From Nothopassalora personata (taxonomy: Eukaryota; Ascomycota; Dothideomycetes; Mycosphaerellales; Mycosphaerellaceae), in NCBI GenBank assembly GCA_033816765.1, contig CM066287.1, forward strand, positions 620,001 to 684,000: a stretch of 64,000 bases of DNA. Direction: 5' to 3'. A program made the position numbers and the translations under genes. The notes beneath the pieces were generated by a model, which saw only the letters and a program-made list of their open reading frames with translations, searched no databases and had not been told where the DNA came from. Below, piece after piece: positions 26,200-38,559 of this stretch. How positions within the stretch are numbered: position 1 is the first letter of the stretch; every line of letters starts with the position of its first letter.

Positions 26200-29100
26200 T
26201 AAAGGCTCCTTCTTCCTCGAGTACTTCTCGTCGTCTTAAGTTAGCCGAAACCATCGATAACTTCGGAGAAATAATAGTGCGGTCCTATTTTAACTGTCGG
26301 GCGCATTCGCGGGTATGTAAGGTGCACGTATTATCGGGGCGGTGTAATAAGTGTATTCGTCGAAACATCCGTTATAATATAAAGGTATCGCGTTTCGAGT
26401 TCGATTGCCTTATTAGTAAAAGGAAGAAACTATAGCGGCAGATAAAAGAAGCCCGCGAGGCTTAAGAGCGTGCTCGTAAGGCCCTAAATATTGCGTATGT
26501 AAAGGAAGAGCGGTTACGTAGGTAGATAGAGCTCGTGAATTAGAGAGCTAACGAGGCTATTGCCGTAGAGTCGGCGAACCTATTAGAGCTAGAGTAGGAG
26601 GAGTTAGCGGACTTCTACCTAGCTCCTAACACTTAGAATCTTCTAGCCGACTAAGGTTATAATGTCTCTTCCGATTTCTAGTTATATAGTCCTCCTTCTC
26701 TTCGAGGTTCTTCCGGTGCTAGAAATACTCTATTAGAAGTAGCCGGTAGTTCTTAAGGTTTCTTTCTAGTTCCTAGGTATTTTCTAATTCATCGTATCCT
26801 CTCTATTTAACAAGGTATCGCTAACCTTTCTTATCTAGGATTTTTTCGACTTCGAATTCGTTTTCTACTTCTAGCTCGAAATGGAAGCTTTCCTAGTAAG
26901 GTGTTTTAGCGTCCGCGGGTTCTAACTTAGAGATATGGAAGACTAGATGGATTTTAGCGTCGGGTAGTAGTCGTAGGCGGTAGTTAACTAGTCCTATAAT
27001 TCTATCGATAGAAAATGGTCCGACCTTAACGTAATCTAGTTTCTTAGTCTATCTTCTTATTCTTAAGTTCTTTATAAGGAGATAGACCTTATCCCCCTTC
27101 TTTAGTAGAGGTGCTATTTTTCTCGTGTCTTGCCGTTATTAAGACAATTTTCGTTATGCATCTTCGATCGCCTTACGTGTTTCTTTATATACTTCCTTAA
27201 GAGTCTCCGTCGTTACGATTGCTCTTTCGGCTTGTAGGTAGGATCTAGGTGTTCCGAATAGGTTAGGATCTTTTCTAAAGTTCGCGTAGAATAGCGTCGT
27301 TAAAGTTGTCTCCGATTTGTAGTTATTTAGTACAATCTATACTATTAGCAATAGTGAAACCCAGTTGTCTTACGTATAGTTAATGTAGTGCCGTAGGTAT
27401 TGTTCTAGCGTTTAATTTGCTCTTTCTGTTTATCTATCGGTTTCTAGATAATATGCTATAGATAGTTTATACTTAATTCCGATCGTTCCTATAAGTGTTT
27501 TCTAGTAATTCGATGTAAACAATTTGTCTCTATCCGTAATAAAAACTTCTAGGAATCCGTAGTACCGGATTAGCCTATCTAGCACGAGGTATCCGAGCTG
27601 CTCCGTAGTGTATGTTTCTAATATAGGAATGAAGTGTGCGTATTTCGTAAGTCTATCGACTATAACGAGTATTATATCGTACGTTTAGCCTATAACCTAA
27701 TCGTTCGACGGTAGGAGCTTCGTAATAAAGTCTATCGTAACTTCGTCCTATAGTTTCGTTAGTAGTGTCCTGAACTATAGGTGACTGTACTTAGCGTGTC
27801 GAGTAGCCTTATTTTATTAGTAGTGTACGCACTGTTTAATGTAGCGTAGCACCTTCTATCTCATTTATAGGAATAAGAAGCTACGTTATATAAGGTCTAT
27901 TATCTTTATCGTTCTAGGATATCTATATATTAGCTCGTCGTAATGTTAACGTATGCACTCTTCTTCTCGTTCCTTCGGTACTTAATATCTTCCTTACGAT
28001 ATAGGGAATTGTTCTTCCTTATCGTTTAGGATTCGTACGATATTGTTAAATTCCCTTATGTTAGTACTAAGACTTCCGTCGGGGTTTGTCTTAAGTATCT
28101 TATGTTACACTAGTTCTTTTCCTTCTATATAGTCGCTTCTCCGGCTTAGTACATTAGCACGGCCGTTCTCTATTCCTAGAGTGTATTTAATTTCGAACTT
28201 GTATTACCCTAGTAGCTCCGACTAGCGGGCTTGCCTACGGGTAAGTTCCTTCGTCGTTATAAAGTACGTAAGATTCTTATAGTCTAAAAGAATCGTTAAC
28301 TTCGGTAGGCCCTCGACGTACACTCTCTAATACTACATAGCTATAACAATAGCTAGAAGCTCTTTATTATGGATGTCGTAGTTCTGTTCCGCTATAGTCA
28401 TTTTCCGGGAATAATAGGCTACTAGGTGTCTTTTCCTATCGTGTGTCTATGTTAGACATGCGCCTATTACTATATTAGACGCGTCGGTCTTAATGTGGAC
28501 TTCCCTACTACTATCGAATAGTCGAAGCGTAGGGGCTAATACGTATTGTTCCTTAAGTTGTTTAAACGCATTAGCTTATTCTCTTCCCTATTTCTAGCTA
28601 ACGTCTCTTCTCGTAAGTATCGTTATTAGTGCTACTATCTTTAAATAATCCTTAATGAATTTCCGGTTATAGTTAGCTAGTCTAAGGAATAACTGTACTT
28701 CCTTAACTGTTCTAGGTTCTAGCTATTCTCTAATTGATTATGTCTTTATAGGGTCGATAGATATTCCTATAGTACTAATAATAAAGCCTAAGAACTTAAC
28801 TTCTTTCTTATAGAATTTGCATTTCTCGAGTGCCGTCTTAAAGCCTACTCGCGTAAGCCGTTCAAATACGTCCTAGACTCGCTTAGTGTATTTCTAGAGG
28901 GATCCTTTTATGTAGACTAGTATATCGTCTATATATGCGATAACATATACGTCAAGTAGGTCTCTAAGTGTTTCGTTAATAAGGTCCTAGTAGGATGCGG
29001 GTGCGTTAGTTAGTCCTATTAGTATAACTAAGAATTCGTAGAGTCCGTATCTTGTCCTAAAAGCGGTTTTCCATTCTTCTCCTTCTACTATGCGGATAGT

Positions 29101-29788
29101 ATAGAAGGCATCTCGTAGATTAATCTTCGTGTACTAGTTAGATCTAGTTAATCTATCTTATGCTTCTTCGATGTTTAGTAGTAGATATCGGTTTTTAATC
29201 GTAATCTCGTTTAACTTTCGGTAATCTTATACGAGTCGTAGTTTCCCGTTTGGTTTTAGAACGAACATGTATAGAGTTCCTACGCTCGAGGTGGATCGTC
29301 GTATCTATCCTTTCGCTAGCTTCTCCTTTAGCTATTCTCGTAGGGTGTAGAGCTCTTTTTCGGACATTTAGTATAGGGGTCCCTATAGAGGCTCTTTTCC
29401 TAGCTGAATGTTTATCTTATAATCCTATAGTACGTGTCTAGGTAAAGCGTCCTTACCTTCCTCTTCTCGGAATAGTCGTAACTATTTGCGATATCCCTTA
29501 GGGATGTCTAGTTCCAAAGTAGACATTCTCGATAGTACGTTACTTCTATCCGTTCCGGTAATGTCGTAACCTAACTGCCCTTAGTCGGTGTCTATCCTAG
29601 TCGAAGGTGGTTCTATAGTCCTTCTATTTAGTATAAGCTATATTCTATTTAGCTATCTTACCTTATCTACTAGCGAACGCTACCGCTACGTAGGTTTAGT
29701 AGCGATAACGTAATCGCATTATTTAAATCTAAGTACTCCTATTCTCTAGTCGATTACTAGGTTATACTTTCTTAACTAAGGCGTACTA
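26200..29788 (-). pseudogene. Element A pol remnant (RT, RNase H, integrase)
   Basis: The minus strand holds a degraded Gypsy pol. The RT active site is still readable as AYIDDILVY at about 28915-28950. Chromodomain-like and integrase parts should lie at the low-coordinate end but are heavily damaged. The 63-codon plus-strand open frame at 29250-29441 is a chance frame on the opposite strand. Confidence 0.7.
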
Positions 29789-29955
29789 AGTACTGTTACG
29801 GGTGAACGACGTATATACTAAAGTTCTATGAAGTTTATAATAAGTTCGATATAGAAGAAAGGGGAAGTTATACGCTGTCCGAAGAAAAGGTGTCGGAAAG
29901 CAATCCGAACGTATAGGCGTAGCCTATGCTAAGAAATAGGGGCCCGCCCCTTACA

Positions 29956-31250
29956 CTACCCCCCCCCTTCCTCCTCCGCCGCCCCTAGTTATAGCTCCGC
30001 CCTAGAGCCTATTGTCCTAGGTGTTTTCATTAGGCTCGTAATAGGAAGTGCCCGAGCTTCTCTTCCTTATTGTCTAGCCCCGCCGACGCCGAGACGAAGT
30101 ATTATTACCTAGGTAAGTGTAAGGTTTACTATTGTCTACTAAGTGATAATAGCTATTGTTACATGTGAACAATAGGAGCCTAGGATATATCTTTAGGTTC
30201 TCGTTTTCTTTTTTCTTTTCTTTCTTTTTCTTATTACCTACCGTACGCGTAAGTCGCCCCTCCCCCTCCCCCCTAGCTAAGCGTCTCTAGCCTTAGGGGC
30301 ATATTCGCGCATCTTATGCCTATCGCTTAGGGAGACGACATTTTCCCTACGGGTTCCGATAGATACTAATAGTATACCGTAAATAGAAACTACCACTACT
30401 ATATCTCCTATTAATACTATTAACTAAGTCCGAATGAATTCCTACGGAGACCAAAACATTCTAACCGGAGCCTAGTATAAAATGGCCTAACGCCGCATCT
30501 ACTGCGTCCCCTACGCCTCTACTAGCGTAGACTACGTCTCCTAGCATATAAGTACCGGTCCTCGTCCTATTCTTATCGGGGTCCGCTAATTATCGTTAGG
30601 GCGTAACCGCGCGCGCCTACTAGGCCTATAACACTAATCGTAAGCATTACGAGGACATGTATGTACCGCGCGGACCCCGAAGGAAAATTATCGCTAACCG
30701 CGCGTTTTAGGCCGGAGCTCGCCTACGCCGCCTATACTAAGTGGACCCGCGCTACTAACTAGAACCGCGCGTAAGTATCCTCCCTAGCGTCCTCCGCAAC
30801 TTTTCTACCGGCTTACGGTCTTTTAGCGACGACGCTCGTACTAAGCTCCGCGCCGTCCTTAAAGCCTAGAAGGCTTTAAAGCCTCTCTAGCGTACTAGTA
30901 TACTCTCCCGGTAAGTTTCTACGGACCCCGCCTCTTTATACGCGCTTACCGATTCTTTTAGTACGGTCGCCGCTAAGGTTATAGGTACTGTAGCTAATGC
31001 TTAGCTTACCTTTAGGTAGACGTATATACTACGGGCCCCGTTATAAAACTATCGCTAACCGACCTCTTAGTCCCGGGGGCGCCCTACGCGACCTCTAGCT
31101 AGGCTAGCGCCGCGTGCGTTAGGGCTCGGCCTCTACTAACTAGCCTTCGGGCACCTTCGTCTTTCGCGCGGGCCGCGACCGGGCTATTATAGTATGTAGC
31201 TATCTCGAAAGGGATCGGGCTCCGCTGCTTTTACGGCGGACGCCGCTAAA
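29956..31250. other. Element B 3' internal region, coding not resolved
   Basis: GC-richer degraded sequence (many CGC and GCG) between the polypurine tract and the recognisable pol remnant. It is nearly free of CA and TG. I could not follow a frame. Confidence 0.4.
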
Positions 31251-31399
31251 ATGAAACGCTCTTAAACTTACCTAAGCCTTCTTACTTCTCTCTATCTCCT
31301 AAAAAGACTCCCTAACCTAAAAGAACGCCTACCTTTTCCTAAACGCCTATATCTACGCTAAATCCCTAGTAATCCTTACCTTTTCGCCTTTTCCCCCTT

Positions 31400-34300
31400 C
31401 TATTCGTATCCTATGCCTCCTTCGGTCCGTTATGCGTTATTAGGTTACTATATCTCCTCTCGAAGTTATCCGCGGCCGCTGTGTCCGCGAGGTACCCTAA
31501 TAGTTCCTATGTAGGCTTGTAGTATCCGGTCCATTTCACTAGGACTTCGCGCACTCGGCCTCTACCTCTAACCTTAGTTCTAGCGTAAAGGATCTCTTCT
31601 ACCTACTACTCTTCGTAAGACTAAATTATAATAGGGTCCGGCTATTTATTATCGATCTCCTATCTAGGTAAGGGGTCTTAGCTTATAGGTCGTAGTAAGT
31701 TAGGATAGAAGACCGGGTAGATCCCGTCGGGGATCCTAGATAAGCGTATAGACAACGGTAAGATTACTTCTACTACCGTATACTTCGCGTGTCTATAGTC
31801 GAGGCTCTTCTTTAGTCGTATAGTAACATAGTTGCGTAGATCTAGCTAAACTTTATCGCCTACACGATAGATTAGTACGGGCTTCCTATCCCGGTTAGCG
31901 TAGTCCTCCTGTTTTTAGGCGGCTTCCGCTATACTCGCTTAACACAGGTCCGTGATCTTTTATATCCTTTCTACGAATAGCGTTGCCCGTTACGCGGCGT
32001 CTAACTAAGAGGTCTCTAGATCCGGTTATAACTAAACGGGTAATAGTGCCTCGTATCCGTATACCGCGAAGAAGGGGCTTATTCCTAGCCTAGCGTAATA
32101 CCGCGCGTTTAGAGTAAGTTACACCGTAGGGAGCTAGCGTTTCTAGTCGGACTGCTTATAGTTAATGTAGTTACGAAGGTAAGCCTAGACTTCCTAGTTT
32201 AACCGTTCCGGGCCTCCGTCGGTTTATAGGTAGTAGGCGGAGCTAAGCCTCTATTTTATACCGGTTAAACGATAGAAGGTCCTCTAGAAGGTACTCGTCC
32301 AGTTAGTACCCCGGTCACTCGTAATAGCTTAAGGGAGGCTATAGTATCTTACCTAGTAGTCTAAGAACCTTTTATCGTAGTCCTCGGCTTTTATAGTAGG
32401 CATCGCTTCTAAAACGACGGTCTTACTTAGTCAATCCTTAATTACCTAGAGGTAAGTGTTCCCTTACGACTCGGGTATGTCCGTTATAAAATCTATCGAG
32501 ATCTCCTAGAAGAATCGGTCGGGGACCGGTAAGGGTTATAGGAGGCCGTGTTTTTATTCCCTCTATACCTTATTCCTACCGTAGTAGTTACAGTTCCTTA
32601 AGAACTGCCTTACGTGCTTAGACTATAGGGGCTAGTAGAAGTTACGACTTAGTATCGATACTATAGAGTCCCGGCTAGGGTAGCCGTACACCGGTAAATC
32701 GTACACGGATTAGATTAGCTTAGTTCGAAGGGTGTCGTTCTATAGAATCGCTATGTCCGCCTCCTTATAGTCGGACTCCGTAGAACTAGGAGCTCTAGGC
32801 ACCTAAATCCTACCGCGGTAGCGAAGATACCCGTTACGGTCGATACTATAGTTACCTACTTGCACCTTAAGTTTTACCTCGCTAGGAAGTGAACGCGCTC
32901 CTACCTTAATCGCGCGGTGTACCGCTTAGAACGTGCTGTTCTTCTCGATAGTTCCTTCCTAGAGGTCGTTTAGCTCTTAGTCTTAGAAGAGTCCCTATAG
33001 TACGCCCGGTGAATCCGCCTCTTCTATAGCGGATAGTCCTTCGAACTACGTAGCTAAGATTTGTACTAACGAAACCTTTATAGTCGAGCTAGCGTCTACT
33101 ACCTTAGAGCCCGGCTAATTCTTTACGATGTCCGGTTTAAGAAATCTACGATACCGTAATAACTTATCGTCCTACCTAAGCGTGTCCTACTCCCTTCGAG
33201 AAAGGGCATCCGGTATAATCGCCTCGGTGCCCGGCCTATATACTAGTAAAAACTAGAACTTTATAACTTCCTGAACCTACCGGATCTACCGTTCGGAGAG
33301 CTGTCTCTTCGTTATAAAGTATTCTAGGTTCTTATAGTCCGTCTAGATTGTAAAGGGCCTACATGTTTTTAACTCGGGAGCCTATTCCTTAAGATAGGAC
33401 ACTACCGCGAGCATCTCCTTATCGTAAATGTCGTAGTTAATCTTAGCCTTATTAAGCTTCTTCGAGTAGAATCCTACTAGTCTTACGACTCCGTCCTTTT
33501 CTTATAGGAGGGCGCCTCTAAGCGTAAAGCCGCTATAGTCCGTTTCTAAAAACGTAGGGAGCTCCGGGTTCTAGTAGGCTAAAACTAGAACTTTATAGTA
33601 CTTGTCCTTTAGGGTCTTAAACGCATTAGCCTAACGATCTCCCTAGGAAAACACCTTATTCTTGCCGGTTAGCGACGTTAAGGGCTCGGCGAGCTTTAAA
33701 TAGTTTAGAATAAACATTCGGTAGTAGTTCGCGAAGCCTAAGAACCGCCGCACTTCCTTCTAGGTAACTAGTACCTTCTAGTCCTTTACTACTACTACCT
33801 TTTCGGAGTCGGGTCCTACTCCTATCCCGTCGGCATGTATAATAAACCCGAGGTACTTAACCTTCTTCTATACGAACTTACACTTCCCTAGATCTAGGAA
33901 AAGGCCTCCGTCCTAAAGCTTCTAGAGTACGATGCGAACCTTCTAGAAATGGTCCTCTTTTATTCCGTCGGAGTAAATAACGACGTCGTTAGCGTAGGCC
34001 GAGGTAAAGTCGTCTAGGTAGTCCCGTAATAAACTGTTAATGTACCGCTAGAATGTTACGGGGGCCCCGGATAAGCCGAACGGGTATACTAGCCATTCCT
34101 ATAGACCGAATCTAGTTCGAAACGCCGTCTTATACTCTTTACCTCGAGCTATCCGGAGGTAATAGAATGCGGTAATAACGTTAACCTTCGTAATCTATCT
34201 AGCGCCCGTTAGGTTCCGAATAGTTTCCGGGATTAATGGAAGCGGGTAATAGTCCTGCTTAGTAATCGAGTTTAGTGCTCTATAATCGTAGTAGAACCTA

Positions 34301-36780
34301 AGTCCTCCCCCGGGCTTCTTTACGAATAAGACGGGAGCCGCCGCTTCTAAGGTAGAAGGGCGAATGTAACCCTTACGCTATAGCTCCGTTAGCGACTTCC
34401 GGAGGACAAGTAGCTCGTCTTTTGATATACTATAGAGCGGTCCCTAGGGTAATAGTTCCGGGCTTCCGTCGGCTTTCGTCCGTATCTCGATCTTATAGTT
34501 AAGGTCGCCGCGGTATAGAGCTAGTTTATTAGCTTCCCTAGTAGAAAATAACGGTAACATATCCTAAAGTTCTAGAGGTAAGCCCTTCTTAAGTTCCTCT
34601 CGCGTAGGCGACTCCTTCTTACTAAGGGCTTTCTTAATATCTTCTACGGTTACCGCGGCAATCGCAGCGGAACGCTATTACGGTTTAGCCTAAACGGCAG
34701 CCCCGACTAGACACACGTAACACTAATTACTTAGAGACACGTGATACTAATTATCTAGACGCACGTAACACTAATCACTTTACGGACTAATTAGTGTAAT
34801 TAGTATGCTTAGTAGGACTGATTAAGGTAATTATACTAAGCTATAGGCTCTACGCCGCGAATCTCCTTTATATTTAGGAACGCTAGAAACCCTTATGGTT
34901 CTAATGCGTTTAACTTATGTTACTATCTCACTAATTGGAATACAACTCTTACTCTAATCATTTATCTTCGCTTAGCTTACTTTAGCCTCTCTAAAGAATA
35001 CCGCTACGTAACTTAACTTATCTCTTTTTAAGACTAGCCCTAGAACGAGACAATAATAAACGCCTACCCGACTCGTGTTCTTTGTAGTTACGCCCTTCGG
35101 GTACCTATTTCTTTACTAAGCTATAGTAGTACCGGCGCTTTTTAGGCGCGGTCCGGATCTAATTGTACGCCTTCTACGGGTTCCCTAGGATTATAGGAAA
35201 GTCTAGATTAGGCACGACATAAGTATAAACTACCTAGTAGATCCCGGCAATTTCTATACGGAAGGCGACTACTCCTTCGGTCGCCTTCCGTATCGCCTTC
35301 GTAAACCCTATAGCCTTACGGCTCTTATTACTAATATACGTGAGACCGAGGCCTTTCGCTAAGTCTCCGTTAATTATAGCGTAGTACATGCATCCTTTAT
35401 CGATAAGGGTAAACGTTCCGTAACTTTCGTTTAGGAGTACGTCGGTATATATAAGATTCCCATTTATAGAACTCTTAACTACGTTCTACCCCTTTACTAG
35501 TGCTTCTTTATCTCCTAGTTCTAGCTTTCGACTAGGAGCTAGTCTTTTCCTATCTCTTCGGAATCCGACTTAAACCCGTCGTCCTCTAGAATCGGCGCGA
35601 CCGAGGCCGCGTTAATCCTAGTAGGATTAACTGCTACGGCGTACGGTCATTCCTTTACTCGATATCCGCTCGCTCTATAGCGGAAGTAGAGCTATTCTTA
35701 GCGCCTACGATCCCTCTCCGCGGTATCTACCTATTTTACTCTCTACCTCCCTTTATCCTCCTTCCGATCTCTACGACTTCTAGAGCGGCCTCCGCTTATC
35801 CGGATTAGTACTATAATAGTGTTACTATTGGCATTGACCTAGCTCCTAGCCGCTCTCGTAAAAGAACGGGTAGTAACTATAGCGGTCGCACTAGAGTCCT
35901 TATTATTATCCTTCTACCTCTTATAGGCTATTTTAAACTAGTCCGTGTCCTCGAGGTTAGTTATAATCCGTTCGACCTCCCCCGTAAACTCGTAGTAGTC
36001 CTCCTTCTTTAGTATAGCTGCCGTGTATATCCGAACGGGGTTCGAGAAGGTGTTGCGTAAGTAACTAATCTTCGCGTCGTCGCTCTAGTTCTCTCCGCCG
36101 GCGCTTAGTAGGAGTCCGTCGAATTTTATCTAGTAATTGTACTAAGGTTAACCGTTTGTATATTTAATCTTAGTAAGCTGCTCTAGGGCCTTAGCGCGCT
36201 CGTTACTATTACCGAAGACTTTCTCGAGTTACGTAAAGAAAGTAACGGGGTCCTTCCTAAGTTTGCCGTCTCCCTTGTCCTAGAAGTACCGTATCCTAGT
36301 ACGCTCTCTCGCTAGTAAGGTGTCGTTAATCGTATCCTAGTAATACTCCTTAGAGAGCGTCGGTTTTAGGGCGGATCGTACCCTAAAAGAGCTCTTTAAC
36401 CTTAAGAAGTAATCGCGGAATGTCTCTACCTTACCGTCCTAGGAAGGGGGGTTCTAACCTCTAGGACCCGACGGTTCTTCTCCGGTACGCGGCGAGGGCG
36501 CGGCGGCGTTTAGCGTCTATAGTAGCTGTCTTATTAGGTTACTAGTAGTCGTCTCATTATAAACTAGTAGCGAGACTATAGGTGTTAACTAACGTCGAGC
36601 GTCTTCCGATTCTTTTAAAGCGGCGCGTGTTGTAATTAACTCGGCTTACATCTCTTCCTATCGCTAGTATAGTTACTAAAGCATAAGTTAGAAGTTTTTA
36701 TTCGGGGCACTAGTCCCGGGGTTCTCGCTACCTAGCGACGTTATTACGTATCCCGTCTCTTTAATAGTAGGTACCTAGCT
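31400..36780 (-). pseudogene. Element B gag-pol remnant
   Basis: A minus-strand Gypsy polyprotein with stops. The RT active site reads AYANDVVIYS at about 33971-34015 (YADD changed to YAND by G to A). RNase H and integrase regions follow at lower coordinates down to about 31400. Gag lies at about 35600-36700. The frame is interrupted near 34700-35052 by a solo LTR-like insert. Confidence 0.65.
34700..35052 (-). repeat. Solo LTR of family D inside element B
   Basis: The minus strand starts TGTCTCGTTCTAGGG at 35052 and matches 48886-49200 (opposite strand). The low-coordinate end is uncertain; three copies of a unit of about 25 bases containing CACGTAACACTAATTA lie at 34710-34785. A further partial copy runs off the window end from about 63915. 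Confidence 0.6.
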
Positions 36781-37023
36781 AATTCGAATGGATCGAACTT
36801 AATGTTACGGGCGAACGACGTATATACTAAAGTTCTATAAAGTTTATAATAAGTTCGATATAGAAGAAAGGGGAAGTTATACGCTGTCCGAAGAAAAGGT
36901 GTCGGAAAGCAATCCGAACGCATAGGCGTAGCCTATACTAAGAAATAGGGGTCCGCCCCTTATAAGTACAATGTTATAACTAGCTATATTAGTAACATCT
37001 AAGGTAATCTCCTCGTAGTACTG

Positions 37024-37233
37024 TTAGATTATAAGTGGTAGCGGTATCGTCTCGCGCTCTATACTAGGTAAGGATAATCCGTCTACTACGATTAATTTAT
37101 AACCCTCTTTCTTTCTACGGGTAGCTAGCCCGTGTCGTTTAATAAATGATTCGGAGGTAAAGTTCCCGCTCGCTCCGGAATCTATTATAGTATATGTCCG
37201 ATACCCGTTAACAATAATTCTTATTCGAAACAC
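37024..37233 (-). pseudogene. Element A retropepsin piece
   Basis: A 69-codon open piece with TIIDSGASGNF, the D-S-G active site of a Gypsy aspartic protease, then a hydrophobic flap region. It belongs to the broken pol of element A, just upstream of the B insertion. Confidence 0.75.
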
Positions 37234-38366
37234 TATTGTTAATACTTAAGCATTTTCTATGTCGTATAACTCCCTTCGGTCGCTTATTCCTAAGGAGTTA
37301 ATCCTTTTCCCTATTCGTATACGGAGCGTCGTACTTCGTGTCTTAAGGCCTCCGCTTAAACCTAGCGCGAGTCTTTCTATGTCTACACCTGTATTCGTTA
37401 ACGTTCCTAGATCTATTACGTTTCTAAGTAGAGTACGCGTACGTATTGTACTATATTACGTAATTCGTTTAATACGAATGTTCCTAACGGTATAAGGTAT
37501 CCTTATTCTATAATCTTACTTCCTATAGGTAGTCGTTTGGTAACTGCTATAGCGAGATTCTCTCGAACGTCGATAGTCGGGTAGTTCTAAGCTATCGCGC
37601 GTAGCTTATCGAGAGTCTTATCGAACTTATAAGGGTGTAGCATTCGTCGTCCTAATATCCTTAGTAGGAATTCCTCGTACCTTCTTTATAGGTGTACGAT
37701 TATGTTATATAATTTCTTAGGTACGTTAATCGTAAAGGTTAGTTGTTAGTTATCGTCGTTAGTATCGCTCTCTTCTCCTTCGGAGGAATCTTCTTCGCTT
37801 AATTCTTCCGGATCCTAATCTTCCTTAATAGTATCTAGCCCGGTAGTTTCTTAACTTTCTTCCTACGGTTCCGGTAACTACGATCCGTTCTATCCTAGGT
37901 CTTAGTTTTCCTTATCGCTTCTATTATCGTTAAAGTAGGATTCGTCGATATCTACTTCTCGGAGCGTAGCGTTTTACCTATGCGTCGCTCCTAGGGTTCC
38001 TCTCGGTTACTAAGGCTAATACCCTACGCCTAACTTCGCGGCGTAGTAGACTTAATACGAGTCTTAGTAATAAAATCGCTAATAAAGGCTTCTATAACCA
38101 TTTCGAGACTCGGATTCGATCTCGTAGTCGACTCTTCGTATTATTATGTTAAACTGTCGTGGTTAGTTCTTTGCATTAAATAGAATGACTACTATTTACT
38201 ATATATAGTATCCTCCTCGTCCTTTAAGGGGTCTAGGAGAGGCGTCGTGCTTCTATTACTAGCTCTCTCCCCTACTCTCCGAGTATAGTTAGTATCTCCT
38301 TAAGATCTAACGCTACTCTTAGATTTACTAGTTTAGGGTTACATTATATTAAATTGTTCGCGGCGT

Positions 38367-38559
38367 TGTCACAAGCAGGTGCAAGCACGTGGTCGGATAA
38401 GGTACAAGTCGAATAGATAGCTATCTAAGAGAGGCGCGGAGAGCGCGAGATACTTAAGGGAGCGCCAAGCCGATTAGTCAGCGGCTTAGTCAGCGGCGCG
38501 CTTGTGGTGCCCACGCACGTGCGCGCGGATCGAGGTGAATGGGCGCCGGTACGGTGACA
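38367..38559 (-). repeat. 3' LTR of Gypsy-1
   Basis: 193 bases, TGTCAC to GTGACA on either strand (the first and last six bases are inverted copies). Identical to the copy at 45713-45905. The end of the pol frame (stop at 38490) lies inside it. Confidence 0.95.

Larger units (their letters stand above)
29794..36964 (-). mobile_element. Element B: Gypsy LTR retrotransposon, RIP-degraded, nested in A
   Basis: LTRs of 162 bases at 29794-29955 and 36803-36964 (TGTTACGG to CTTACA, the right one ending CTTATA by a RIP-type change). Target duplication AGTAC at 29789-29793 and 36965-36969. A C-rich tract (CTACCCCCCCCCTTCC) follows the left LTR, so the element reads on the minus strand. The total is 7171 bases, including a foreign LTR-like piece near 34700-35052. 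Confidence 0.85.

Noticed and set aside
29250..29441. A 63-codon plus-strand open frame in element A
   Set aside because: It lies opposite the degraded RT and has no domain of its own.
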